A stretch of DNA of 9,490 nt from Thiolapillus brandeum (GTDB lineage: Bacteria > Pseudomonadota > Gammaproteobacteria > Chromatiales > Chromatiaceae). The stretch spans positions 1-9,490 of the forward strand of contig DRLF01000104.1 in NCBI GenBank assembly GCA_011051425.1, written 5' to 3'. Made by a program: the position numbers and the translations under genes. Below, piece after piece: positions 1 to 6,576 of the stretch; position 1 is the stretch's first letter; the number at the start of each line of letters is the position of its first letter. Under the pieces are notes generated by a model. It saw nothing but the letters and a program-made list of their open reading frames with translations. It did no database searches and was not told where the DNA came from.

Positions 1-52
1 ATGCGCCAAGCGCGGGCCAACGATGGGCCAACAGCTAAAAGCATCCAAACAC

Positions 53-86
53 AAAAAAACTCAACCACCGCTAAGTGATTGAGTTT
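53..86 (-). terminator. Intrinsic terminator of the tRNA-fMet gene
   Basis: Read on the minus strand, positions 86-75 (AAACTCAATCAC) pair with 68-57 (GTGGTTGAGTTT). This gives a 12-bp stem with one U-G wobble (78 with 65) and the six-base loop TTAGCG. A run of T continues to position 53. The hairpin begins 14 bases after the encoded CCA of the tRNA. Stem plus T-run is the standard form of a Rho-independent terminator, and the orientation fits the tRNA gene. Confidence 0.85.
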
Positions 87-99
87 CCTTGAAAAATAT

Positions 100-176
<77 letters not shown>

Positions 177-182
177 ACTGAC

Positions 183-217
183 CGAGCACATTCTACTCAA
201 AATGCGTTTTTTGGCAA
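183..217 (-). promoter_or_regulatory. Sigma70-type promoter of tRNA-fMet
   Basis: On the minus strand there is a -35 box TTGCCA (217-212) and a -10 box TAGAAT (195-190), separated by 16 bases. Each matches the consensus at five of six positions. The stretch between the -10 box and the tRNA is GTGCTCGGTCAGT. Its GC-rich start resembles discriminators of stringently controlled stable-RNA promoters, which is an inference. Transcription would start near 183, about 7 bases ahead of the mature 5' end at 176. Confidence 0.75.
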
Positions 218-280
218 GCATTATCTGCAGATATTTTTACCAGCCTCCCATGACCCTGTTTTCCGCAAATTCCGGCGGGT

Positions 281-297
281 ATTTCAGGCCCTGAAAT
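281..297. repeat. Short inverted repeat downstream of the lipoprotein gene
   Basis: ATTTCAG (281-287) and CTGAAAT (291-297) form a perfect 7-bp dyad with a three-base centre. It lies 33 bases after the stop of the phospholipase D-like gene, in its direction of transcription. No T-run follows on the minus strand, so I do not call it an intrinsic terminator. It could be a 3'-end hairpin. The rest of 218-329 shows no gene or convincing signal. Confidence 0.3.
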
Positions 298-329
298 TCT
301 TTGTCTGTCTGCAAATCAGTTCATCAAAA

Positions 330-2231
330 TCAGATGAGCCAGTCCAGCCCTGTGGCCCGCATGAACTTGTAAATACCACGCTGATTGCGGGTAGACCACC
401 CTTTCAGGCCACGGACCTGCATCACTTCCTTGCGCATCTGCAGCCATTCCGGCGTACCCCATCTGTAGGAGGTTGCTTTCAATGATTCAAAGAAGGAATC
501 GAGAATGGCGTCTACTTTGCGATTCTCGTAAAAAAAACCCATTTCGTTGTTGAACAACCGGGATCGGTAGTCAAAATTCGAGGTGCCGACAAAGCCCCCG
601 TTTCCATCAACGATGAATTTGGCGTGAAGCTTTCCATAATGTGCATTGCCGTGACCCAACAGTTGGGCATCCAGCTTTCCGGTCTGGTAGATAAATATCT
701 GTGGATTGTTGATCTGCTTTTTCCATTCGTCACTGTTGATCAGGGTCTGATCCATCTCGCCGCTCTGCAAGCCTGACAACCAGGCCTTTTTCAGCTCTGC
801 CGACAGCAGCAGGCGTGGTCCCAGCTCCATATCGATGATGGATTGGGCGAAGAAATTGTCACTGGTAAGCACGGAGTTGGTGATGATCTCAAGCCTGCCA
901 CCAGGGTGTTCCGCAAGCCACCTGTGTATATCGCTGACATTGTCGGTAACAACATTTCCTTCACTGTCATAGTATTTGGCCATGAACAGATAAGGTGATA
1001 CCAGGCGCAGCCTCGACTCCTTGTCCAGATCCTCACCAAACTCAGCAATCAGAGATATGATGGAATTTGGATTGTGTTCCAGGTTGCTGCCTGTCTCGGT
1101 GACGACATTGCGATTGGTCAGGTTTGCCAGCTCGTGTGCCAGCCGCACCTTGGAGCGGTAAAAGCCGGTTCTCATGTATTCCGGCATATCCTTCAGCTGT
1201 CTGGCGATCTCCGGATACGACTTGAGTTTGGCCAGGCTCTCCTGCGCCTTTTTCCGATCCCCGATGAACGGGTCCTTGGGGAAGAACACGTAATCCTCCG
1301 CATACTCCGGATAGACAGGGCGTACGCGCTTATTGCCTTTGTACAGGAAAAGCAGGGTGTAGTAGATTTCACTGATGTTTCCAACGGTCAGACGGCTGGC
1401 CCCTGTTCCAGGGCCATGGCGCAATACTATTTCCAGGTCACGATAGGCTGTCGGATCTTCACTTCCATCCTCGCGGATGCCGTAGTAGTCCAGAGAGATA
1501 TTGCGCCCCCCGGTGATAACCGTAGTCTTTTCGGGGAAGGCGCCATCGATCACCAGCAGCTTGTCATGGGAACGCCGGTTGATCCAGCCCAGTGTGTTGG
1601 TCAGGGAGTTGAAGATCACCGTCTGAACACGTGCCTTGTATTTTGTGGACCGGCCGTTTTCATCCCGCAGATAGCCGGCATTTTGCGCACAGGATTCCAG
1701 CGCCATCATCTTGCGGTTCGCCAGGCTGATGGAACCGATGGAGTCCACCATGAAACGGACGTCCACACCCCGCTGCACTGCGTTGCACAAAGCGCCGAGC
1801 ACGGCTTCTCCGGCCAGATCAGTCTTGAAAATGTAGTAGACCACATCGACGGTATGTTCCGCATGTTCGATCAGCCATATCTTTAATGCCAGGGAACGGA
1901 GCGCATCCTCTTGCGCCGGCCCCAGCAGCTTTATCTTTTCGTTCTGAATGGGAATTTTGGCGTTTTTACCCAGTTCGATAGGATCAATGGTGAGCTCACC
2001 GGAAGGCACCCAGGTTCTGGATGCATAAAGTTCTTCCATGAATCTGTCATCGGCCTTGCCCGATTCCAGGTGAGTAAACAACCGCTCACCTGCCTGATAG
2101 GGTTTTGCCCGTACCGTTGCTGCTGTACCGGAGCAACCTGTGAGCATCCAGAACAGGGCCAGCAACAAAATCATGGCAATGCTGGTTTTGTATTTTGAAG
2201 CCCTGTCAGAGTGTTTTTTGTCGTTGCTCAT
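330..2231 (-). CDS. Phospholipase D / cardiolipin synthase-like lipoprotein
   Basis: This 633-residue protein has two phospholipase D (HKD) motifs. The first is HDKLLVID with H222, K224 and D229, followed by GGRN. The second is HAKFIVDG with H536, K538 and D542, followed by GTSNFDYRS. Family members hydrolyse or exchange phosphodiester bonds, usually of phospholipids. Those with two HKD motifs include cardiolipin synthases such as ClsC, which the GTSNFDYRS context resembles. The N-terminus is a lipoprotein signal: a basic start, a hydrophobic stretch (residues 18-31) and the lipobox LTGC with C33. Serine after the cysteine suggests the outer membrane under the E. coli sorting rule. I chose the ATG at 2231 because GGAG lies 4 bases upstream and it gives a normal-length signal peptide; an in-frame ATG at 2336 would add 35 implausible residues. 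The second motif has three residues between K and D instead of four. About 300 residues separate the motifs. The gene stands alone, divergent from a small gene. The substrate is unknown. Confidence 0.85.
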   Translation of the reverse strand: MSNDKKHSDRASKYKTSIAMILLLALFWMLTGCSGTAATVRAKPYQAGERLFTHLESGKADDRFMEELYASRTWVPSGELTIDPIELGKNAKIPIQNEKIKLLGPAQEDALRSLALKIWLIEHAEHTVDVVYYIFKTDLAGEAVLGALCNAVQRGVDVRFMVDSIGSISLANRKMMALESCAQNAGYLRDENGRSTKYKARVQTVIFNSLTNTLGWINRRSHDKLLVIDGAFPEKTTVITGGRNISLDYYGIREDGSEDPTAYRDLEIVLRHGPGTGASRLTVGNISEIYYTLLFLYKGNKRVRPVYPEYAEDYVFFPKDPFIGDRKKAQESLAKLKSYPEIARQLKDMPEYMRTGFYRSKVRLAHELANLTNRNVVTETGSNLEHNPNSIISLIAEFGEDLDKESRLRLVSPYLFMAKYYDSEGNVVTDNVSDIHRWLAEHPGGRLEIITNSVLTSDNFFAQSIIDMELGPRLLLSAELKKAWLSGLQSGEMDQTLINSDEWKKQINNPQIFIYQTGKLDAQLLGHGNAHYGKLHAKFIVDGNGGFVGTSNFDYRSRLFNNEMGFFYENRKVDAILDSFFESLKATSYRWGTPEWLQMRKEVMQVRGLKGWSTRNQRGIYKFMRATGLDWLI

Positions 2232-2361
2232 ATTTCTCCATAGGCAGGATACGAAGAACAATAAAGAATTGGCTGCCTCCAAGTGCTGGGTTTCATTGTA
2301 ACCCGTATGGGGGAGCGACAGAAAAGTCATAGCCAATCACCTGATGCATGTATCACCTGGC

Positions 2362-2420
2362 TTGAAAAATACAAACATGCCCCCATTTTCAATTCCTGAA
2401 TAAGGGTTCGGGTTAACCGG
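2362..2420. promoter_or_regulatory. Two dyad elements between divergent genes
   Basis: The 266 bases between the divergent start codons at 2231 and 2498 contain two dyads. TTGAAAAAT (2362-2370) faces ATTTTCAA (2385-2392), with one base unpaired. GGTTAACC (2411-2418) is a perfect palindrome, preceded by a GGGTT direct repeat (2404-2408 and 2410-2414). Such sites could bind a regulator, but this is inference. I could not assign a convincing -35/-10 pair for either gene; the best minus-strand -10 candidate is TACAAT near 2295 with no good -35. Confidence 0.25.
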
Positions 2421-2497
2421 AAATAACGCAGGTCTTGGTTCGGTTGATTCTTCGAGGCCCAAAACAGTTTTCAAGCTTGTCGAATGGAGAACATGGT

Positions 2498-2701
2498 ATG
2501 ACTGACATACAGAAGCAGGAAATCGAACGCTATCGCGGCGAACTGGAAACCGACGTGCGAAAGCTGGTGGACAAATACCTGAGCATTTCGGACTGGGACA
2601 TTCCCGAGATCGATGAGCACAAATCCATCGAGTACATCCTGCAGGTCGTCAGAAGCACCCTCGATGACGTGGAAAACGAATGGAAGAAGCGCGGCAGGTA
2701 G
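2498..2701 (+). CDS. Small acidic protein of unknown function (67 aa)
   Basis: I do not recognise a family. The 67-residue product has no signal peptide or membrane segment. It is rich in charged residues and looks mostly helical: one amphipathic stretch covers residues 2-29, and a second (about 41-66) ends in the basic tail KKRGR. They are joined by the acidic SDWDIPEIDE segment. There are no cysteines. The ATG at 2498 is chosen because GGAG (2486-2489) lies 8 bases upstream; the frame stays open to an ATG at 2435, but that would add 21 residues ahead of this ribosome site. It is the only plus-strand gene in the window, divergent from the lipoprotein gene and convergent with tatD, with 25 bases between the two stop codons and no visible terminator. 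A real gene is likely given the ribosome site and protein-like composition, but no function can be given. Confidence 0.65.
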   Translation: MTDIQKQEIERYRGELETDVRKLVDKYLSISDWDIPEIDEHKSIEYILQVVRSTLDDVENEWKKRGR

Positions 2702-2726
2702 CTTTCAATGGCTGTATTTCGACTTA

Positions 2727-3500
2727 TTAACCCGCCCTGAACAGCTCCTGGAAGTTTTGTGCTGTCTGGCTGGCAAAGTCATCCACATCCAGGCCACGAA
2801 GTTCCGCAAGGGTTTCGGCAACCCGACGCACATACCTGGGTTCGTTGGGCTTGCCACGGTAGGGAGTCGGCGCCAGATAGGGTGAGTCAGTTTCTATAAG
2901 CATTTTGTCGAGAGGAACCCTGGCCGCCACATCCCGCAATTCCTGGGCATTCTTGAAGGTGACAATGCCTGAAAAGGAAATATAGAAACCCATATCCAGC
3001 GCTGCACTGGCCATTTCCCAGTTTTCCGTAAAACAGTGCAGCACGCCACCGGCCTGATCCGCCTGTTCTTCCTGCATGATCTGCAGCGTTTCTTCCCGCG
3101 CATCGCGGGTATGAATAATCAGCGGCTTTCCGGCTTCCCGTGCCGCACGTATATGAGTGCGAAAACGCTGCCGCTGCCATTCCACATCACCTTCGCTGCG
3201 AAAGAAATCCAGACCGGTCTCGCCGATGGCGACATTACGGGGATGACTGGCCAGTTCCACGAGCTCTTCCACGCCGGGCTCTCTGCGGTCGAAATCATTG
3301 GGATGTACACCGACAGAAACCGAGATGTCCTCATAAGGTAAAACCAGATCCAGCATGGCCGGATAGCTTTCCAGATCAATGCTCACGCACAGCATATGGT
3401 CCACACCCGCATCCCGGGTCTGTCGCATGAATTCAGAGAAATCGTTCTGGTAGGGCGAAAGGTCTACCCGGTCGAGGTGACAGTGAGAGTCGATAAGCAT
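2727..3500 (-). CDS. tatD: TatD-family metal-dependent DNase (YcfH type)
   Basis: This 257-residue protein is a TatD-family metallo-hydrolase with a TIM-barrel fold. Visible metal ligands and signature motifs are SHCHLD (H6, H8), SVGVHPN near residue 63, IGETGLDF (E94), IIHTRDA (H130), LHCFT (H155) and ETDSPYLAP (D205). Length and motif order are normal. Members act as Mg-dependent 3'-5' exonucleases on DNA or RNA in the cytoplasm. Its place at the end of the fab-pabC-mltG-tmk-holB cluster matches E. coli ycfH, the paralogue nearest this context, so ycfH is an equally valid symbol. The start at ATG 3500 puts the conserved LIDSHCHLD at the N-terminus. A weak AAGAG stands 6 bases upstream. The gene ends with tandem TAA TAA. 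It is separated from pilZ by 88 bases, in which I see no clear promoter or terminator. Confidence 0.95.
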   Translation of the reverse strand: MLIDSHCHLDRVDLSPYQNDFSEFMRQTRDAGVDHMLCVSIDLESYPAMLDLVLPYEDISVSVGVHPNDFDRREPGVEELVELASHPRNVAIGETGLDFFRSEGDVEWQRQRFRTHIRAAREAGKPLIIHTRDAREETLQIMQEEQADQAGGVLHCFTENWEMASAALDMGFYISFSGIVTFKNAQELRDVAARVPLDKMLIETDSPYLAPTPYRGKPNEPRYVRRVAETLAELRGLDVDDFASQTAQNFQELFRAG

Positions 3501-3588
3501 AGGGTGCTCTTGTGAATTTCTGACGATACGGAGGGTTGCCTGGAGCAGTCTGCCGGACGGAGAGCTTATATCCGCTGCAAGCTGGGCA

Positions 3589-3939
3589 TTACATGGTGTC
3601 TGTTGGCTTTTCCAGTTCCAGCATACCTGCCAGGTGTATTTCTATCTTGTTGCGGGTGACGCCTTCATCATGCGGCCCAAACTGCACGCCGATACCCGCG
3701 GTGCGATTGCCCATGGCGCCTACCGGCGTTACCCAGATGACTTTTCCCGCGACAGGGACACGCTCCGTATCATCCATGAGATTGAGCAGTATAAAGACGT
3801 CATCTCCCAGTTCGTATTTCTTGATGGTTGGGATAAACAGCCCACCATTTTCCACGAAAGGCATATAGGCACGGTACAGGGTATCCTTGTCCTTTATGGA
3901 CAGGTTGATGATGCCTTGTTGGAAACCTGGCATTGCCAT
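3589..3939 (-). CDS. pilZ: Type IV pilus assembly protein PilZ
   Basis: This 116-residue protein matches the type IV pilus PilZ of Pseudomonas and Xanthomonas along its whole length. Recognisable blocks are NLSIKDKDTLYRAYMPF (12-28), NGGLFIPT (31-38), LLNLMDD (51-57), VAGKVIWVTP (63-72), NRTAGIGVQF (78-87), ARNKIE-like VTRNKIE (94-100) and the PTDTM tail. It acts in the cytoplasm in pilus extension, where Xanthomonas PilZ is known to bind the ATPase PilB and the EAL protein FimX. The RxxxR and D/NxSxxG residues that bind cyclic di-GMP in other PilZ domains are absent, as is usual for this subfamily, so direct c-di-GMP binding is unlikely. The ATG at 3939 lies 2 bases past the holB stop and has GGAGG 7 bases upstream. 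A longer reading from 3972 would overlap holB and lacks support. The position after holB is conserved in many gammaproteobacteria. Confidence 0.95.
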   Translation of the reverse strand: MAMPGFQQGIINLSIKDKDTLYRAYMPFVENGGLFIPTIKKYELGDDVFILLNLMDDTERVPVAGKVIWVTPVGAMGNRTAGIGVQFGPHDEGVTRNKIEIHLAGMLELEKPTDTM

Positions 3940-3941
3940 GG

Positions 3942-4922
3942 TCAGCCCTCCCCCTTCGCGATTCGGCTCCATTCCAGCAGAATGCTTTCCAGAGCCAGTT
4001 GTGGATTCAGATTGTTCATGCTCATGCGCTCGGCATCATACAGCCTGTCGAGCAATTGGTATGCAAGTCTCAAGTCTAACCGTTCGGACAGGGTTTGCAA
4101 GGGTGGAAAAGCAAGTTGCGACGCCGGCGCCATTTTGCTGCGTATGATTGCCGATAGCCATGCAACCAGGTATTTCAGCAAATGGGGCAGATCGGTTTCC
4201 TTTAGCCAGCTTTCGCCGGTCTGCACGACAGAAACCCCACCCGCTGCGATTGCTGCAAAATCCTCCAGCAGGCGGTTGTGCCGCTGCAGTTCATCTCCCT
4301 CGATCAGTGCGGGCACATTCAGCGGTGCACCCCCGGCGAGCTGCAGTAGCTGGCGTGCCTGTTCCGGTGGCGTCCCGGTATTTTCTGCTAACCAGGCGAT
4401 GGATGCCTCTTCCTCAGGCAATGCGAATGCAAGCGTCTGGCAGCGGCTGCGAATGGTGACCGGAAGCCTGTCAGAACGTGCGCTGAGCAACACGATGAGA
4501 GAGCCGGGAATCGGTTCCTCAAGCGTTTTCAGCAAAGCGTTTGCTGCTGCCCTGCTCATGCTGTCCGCTGGATCAATAATGAACACACGGTGGGCATCTT
4601 CACCAACAGACAGGGTGTTGCCGGCAACGAGTTCCCGTACCGCTTCGATACCGATCTGCTGTTTGCCTTCCTCCGGTCCCACCTGGCGCAGATCCGGATG
4701 ACTGTCCGCCTTCAGCAGCAGGCACTGCCTGCACTTGCCACAGGCCAGCCCGTTCTCCGCGGGTTGCTCACACAGCAGACTCTCGGCAAGCTGGCGGGCA
4801 AAGCGGGCCTTGCCCACGCCTTCTGCGCCGGACAACAACAACGCATGGGGCATGCGGCCCTGCTGGCGTGTTTCCAGCAGGCGGTGCCAGGATGGGTGAT
4901 GCCAGGGAAGCAGATCGCTCAT
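3942..4922 (-). CDS. holB: DNA polymerase III subunit delta prime
   Basis: HolB is the delta-prime subunit of the clamp loader that opens the beta sliding clamp during chromosome replication. The 326-residue product has the order expected for the family. There is a P-loop-like GAEGVGKA (32-39) with alanine where active ATPases have T or S. A zinc module has C51, C61, C64 and C67 (CGKCRQC). A Walker B-like stretch VFIIDPADSM (113-122) is followed by AAANALLKTLEEP (125-137), and the SRC motif lies at 159-161. Delta prime is generally a stator that does not hydrolyse ATP, which fits the altered P-loop. The start ATG at 4922 overlaps the tmk stop as ATGA, suggesting translational coupling. The C-terminal half (about 200-326) is helical and poorly conserved, as usual. 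It is followed directly by pilZ. Confidence 0.95.
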   Translation of the reverse strand: MSDLLPWHHPSWHRLLETRQQGRMPHALLLSGAEGVGKARFARQLAESLLCEQPAENGLACGKCRQCLLLKADSHPDLRQVGPEEGKQQIGIEAVRELVAGNTLSVGEDAHRVFIIDPADSMSRAAANALLKTLEEPIPGSLIVLLSARSDRLPVTIRSRCQTLAFALPEEEASIAWLAENTGTPPEQARQLLQLAGGAPLNVPALIEGDELQRHNRLLEDFAAIAAGGVSVVQTGESWLKETDLPHLLKYLVAWLSAIIRSKMAPASQLAFPPLQTLSERLDLRLAYQLLDRLYDAERMSMNNLNPQLALESILLEWSRIAKGEG

Positions 4923-5557
4923 GGCTGCTGACTGTTGGCCAGGTAATGTTGCATGACTGCGGTGATCTGCGCGAGCACCTCATCCAGTGCCAGGGAAGCA
5001 TCGATGACTTTGATGCGTTCGGGCTCTCTGTCGGCCAGTTCCAGGTAGGATTTGCGCACGTTTTCAAAAAAAGCCCCGGCTTCACTTTCGAAACGGTCCG
5101 GTGCAGAGCGCTTGCCTGCCCGTTCCAGACCCAGTGCAACCGGCAGGTCCAGCAACAGGGTAAGGTCGGGCTTGAGCCCCTGCTGCACCCAGTTCTCCAG
5201 AGTCTCTATACGACTGAAAGCGATACCCCGGCCACCGCCCTGATAGGCATAGGTGGCATCGGTGAAACGGTCACAAAGCACCCACTGGCCATTATCGAGG
5301 GCCGGCAGGATCTTCTGTTGCAGGTGTTCTGCGCGGGAGGCAAACATGAGCAGCAACTCGGCATCATCACTCATGCCGGTGTGTTTGTGGCCGAGCAACA
5401 GCTGGCGCAGATCCTCTCCCAGCTGCGTGCCGCCGGGCTCGCGGGTTTCGAGGAAAGCGATGCCGGCCTGCTCCATCAGCAGGCGCAGCTGCGCCATGCA
5501 GGTGGTTTTACCCGCGCCTTCAATGCCTTCCAGTGTAATGAACGAACCTCTGAGCAT
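4919..5557 (-). CDS. tmk: Thymidylate kinase
   Basis: Thymidylate kinase phosphorylates dTMP to dTDP with ATP, an essential cytosolic step toward dTTP. The 212-residue protein shows the P-loop GIEGAGKTT (11-19), the substrate-site REPGGT (39-44), DDAELLLMFASRAEH (64-78) and the CDRFTDATYAYQGGGRG block with D96-R97 (95-111). Near residue 150 is a LID segment with GKRSAPDRFE. The P-loop has no arginine while the LID has basic residues, as in the E. coli-type (class II) enzyme. Length is normal. The ATG at 5557 shares one base with the mltG stop (TAATG), and the 3' end overlaps holB by 4 bases. Expression is therefore likely coupled to both neighbours. The pairing of tmk with holB links nucleotide supply and replication in one transcript. 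Confidence 0.97.
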   Translation of the reverse strand: MLRGSFITLEGIEGAGKTTCMAQLRLLMEQAGIAFLETREPGGTQLGEDLRQLLLGHKHTGMSDDAELLLMFASRAEHLQQKILPALDNGQWVLCDRFTDATYAYQGGGRGIAFSRIETLENWVQQGLKPDLTLLLDLPVALGLERAGKRSAPDRFESEAGAFFENVRKSYLELADREPERIKVIDASLALDEVLAQITAVMQHYLANSQQP

Positions 5558-6576
5558 TATTTCTTCAACTGATATTTTCGGACGGCAGCGTTGTGTTGCC
5601 TCAGGGTAGCAGAAAACTGGTGGCTGCCGTCACCCTTGGCAACGAAATACAGCGCCTTCCCGTCTGCAGGATGAGCAACAGCGAAAATGGACCCGCTTCC
5701 CGGCATACAGATGGGCGTCGGTGGCAGGCCAGCTATCACATAGGTATTGTAGGGCGTTGGTTTGCGAAGGTCCTTGCGCCTGATATTTCCTTTGTAACTC
5801 GCCCCCATCCCGTAGATCACGGTGGGATCGGTCTGCAGTTTCATGCCTTTTTTCAGACGGCGGACGAACACACCGGCGATCCGGTCACGCTCCCCTGCCC
5901 GCCCGGTTTCCTTTTCGACGATGGAAGCAAGAATGAGCATCTCATAGGGGTTTTTGAGCGGCAGGTCCTTCTCGCGTTCTGCCCAGGCCTGTTTCAGGGT
6001 ATCCTCCATGCGGCCATAGGCGCGTTTCAGCAGTTGGCGATCGGAGAAATCCCGGGGAAACAGATAGGTGTCGGGAAAGAACCGGCCTTCCGGGTTTTCT
6101 CCGGCATGGCCCAGGCTTTCCATGATTTTCCCGCTGCTCAAGCCCTTCAGGTCATGGCGCAGTTCTGGATGCGCATCGATGGCCTGCATCATCTGGTCGA
6201 AAGTCCAGCCCTCCACCAGTGTGATGGAATGGCTGATGGTTTTCCCCGCTACGAGCAGATCAAGCAAGGCCACCGGAGTAATCCCCCGCGACAACTGATA
6301 TTCTCCCGCCTTGATTTGCGTGGCTTCATGATGGAGCCGGCCATACAGACGCAGAAGACGGGCATCTTCGAGAACATGCCGGGACTCGAGATGGCTGGCC
6401 AGGCCCCGCAGAGACATGCCCTGTGGAACATTCAGCACCATTCCCTGATCGGGTATCGTCAGGGGGGTGACCAGAAATTCCCTGTAGGTATTCCAGACCA
6501 CAACCCCCGCCAGGGCCGCGAGCAGCAGTACCAACAGCGTGGATTTGAGAAACAGTTTGAAAGTGAGTTTCAGCAT
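5557..6576 (-). CDS. mltG: Endolytic murein transglycosylase MltG (YceG)
   Basis: MltG cleaves nascent glycan strands in the periplasm and is thought to end peptidoglycan polymerisation. The 339-residue protein has one N-terminal membrane helix (about residues 11-29) with a short basic cytoplasmic end. A LysM-like region follows (VLNVPQGMSLRGLASHL, near 47-63), then the YceG catalytic domain. Signature segments are EGRFFPDTYLF, LASIVEKETG with the likely catalytic glutamate E221 (E218 in E. coli), MKLQTDPTVIYG, NTYVIAGLPPTPI and HQFSATLRQHNAAV. Length is close to the E. coli protein (340 residues). The ATG at 6576 shares one base with the pabC stop (TGATG), and its own stop shares one base with tmk, so it lies in a coupled string. 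The neighbourhood pabC-mltG-tmk-holB is conserved in gammaproteobacteria. Confidence 0.96.
   Translation of the reverse strand: MLKLTFKLFLKSTLLVLLLAALAGVVVWNTYREFLVTPLTIPDQGMVLNVPQGMSLRGLASHLESRHVLEDARLLRLYGRLHHEATQIKAGEYQLSRGITPVALLDLLVAGKTISHSITLVEGWTFDQMMQAIDAHPELRHDLKGLSSGKIMESLGHAGENPEGRFFPDTYLFPRDFSDRQLLKRAYGRMEDTLKQAWAEREKDLPLKNPYEMLILASIVEKETGRAGERDRIAGVFVRRLKKGMKLQTDPTVIYGMGASYKGNIRRKDLRKPTPYNTYVIAGLPPTPICMPGSGSIFAVAHPADGKALYFVAKGDGSHQFSATLRQHNAAVRKYQLKK

Noticed and set aside
1..44. Minus-strand reading from ATG at 44 running off the left edge
   Set aside because: Only 14 codons are visible, there is no ribosome site, and the residues match nothing I recognise, including the start of rimP.
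281..297. Inverted repeat as a terminator for the lipoprotein gene
   Set aside because: The 7-bp stem is not followed by a T-run on the minus strand, so it is listed only as a repeat.
1074..1886. Open frame of 270 codons on the plus strand
   Set aside because: It lies entirely antisense to the phospholipase D-like gene, whose motifs are unmistakable; the product has no recognisable features.
2232..2336. Longer start for the phospholipase D-like protein at 2336
   Set aside because: It would place 35 non-signal-like residues before a clear lipoprotein signal, while ATG 2231 has a ribosome site.
2702..2726. Bidirectional terminator between the small gene and tatD
   Set aside because: The 25-base gap shows no stem with T-runs on either strand; the transcripts may simply overlap.
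3933..3972. Other pilZ starts at 3972 or 3933
   Set aside because: 3972 lies inside holB without a ribosome site. 3933 is possible but less well spaced from GGAGG than 3939.
3634..4701. Open frame of 355 codons on the plus strand
   Set aside because: It is antisense to pilZ and holB, which are both conserved end to end; the serine- and arginine-rich product is typical of a shadow frame.
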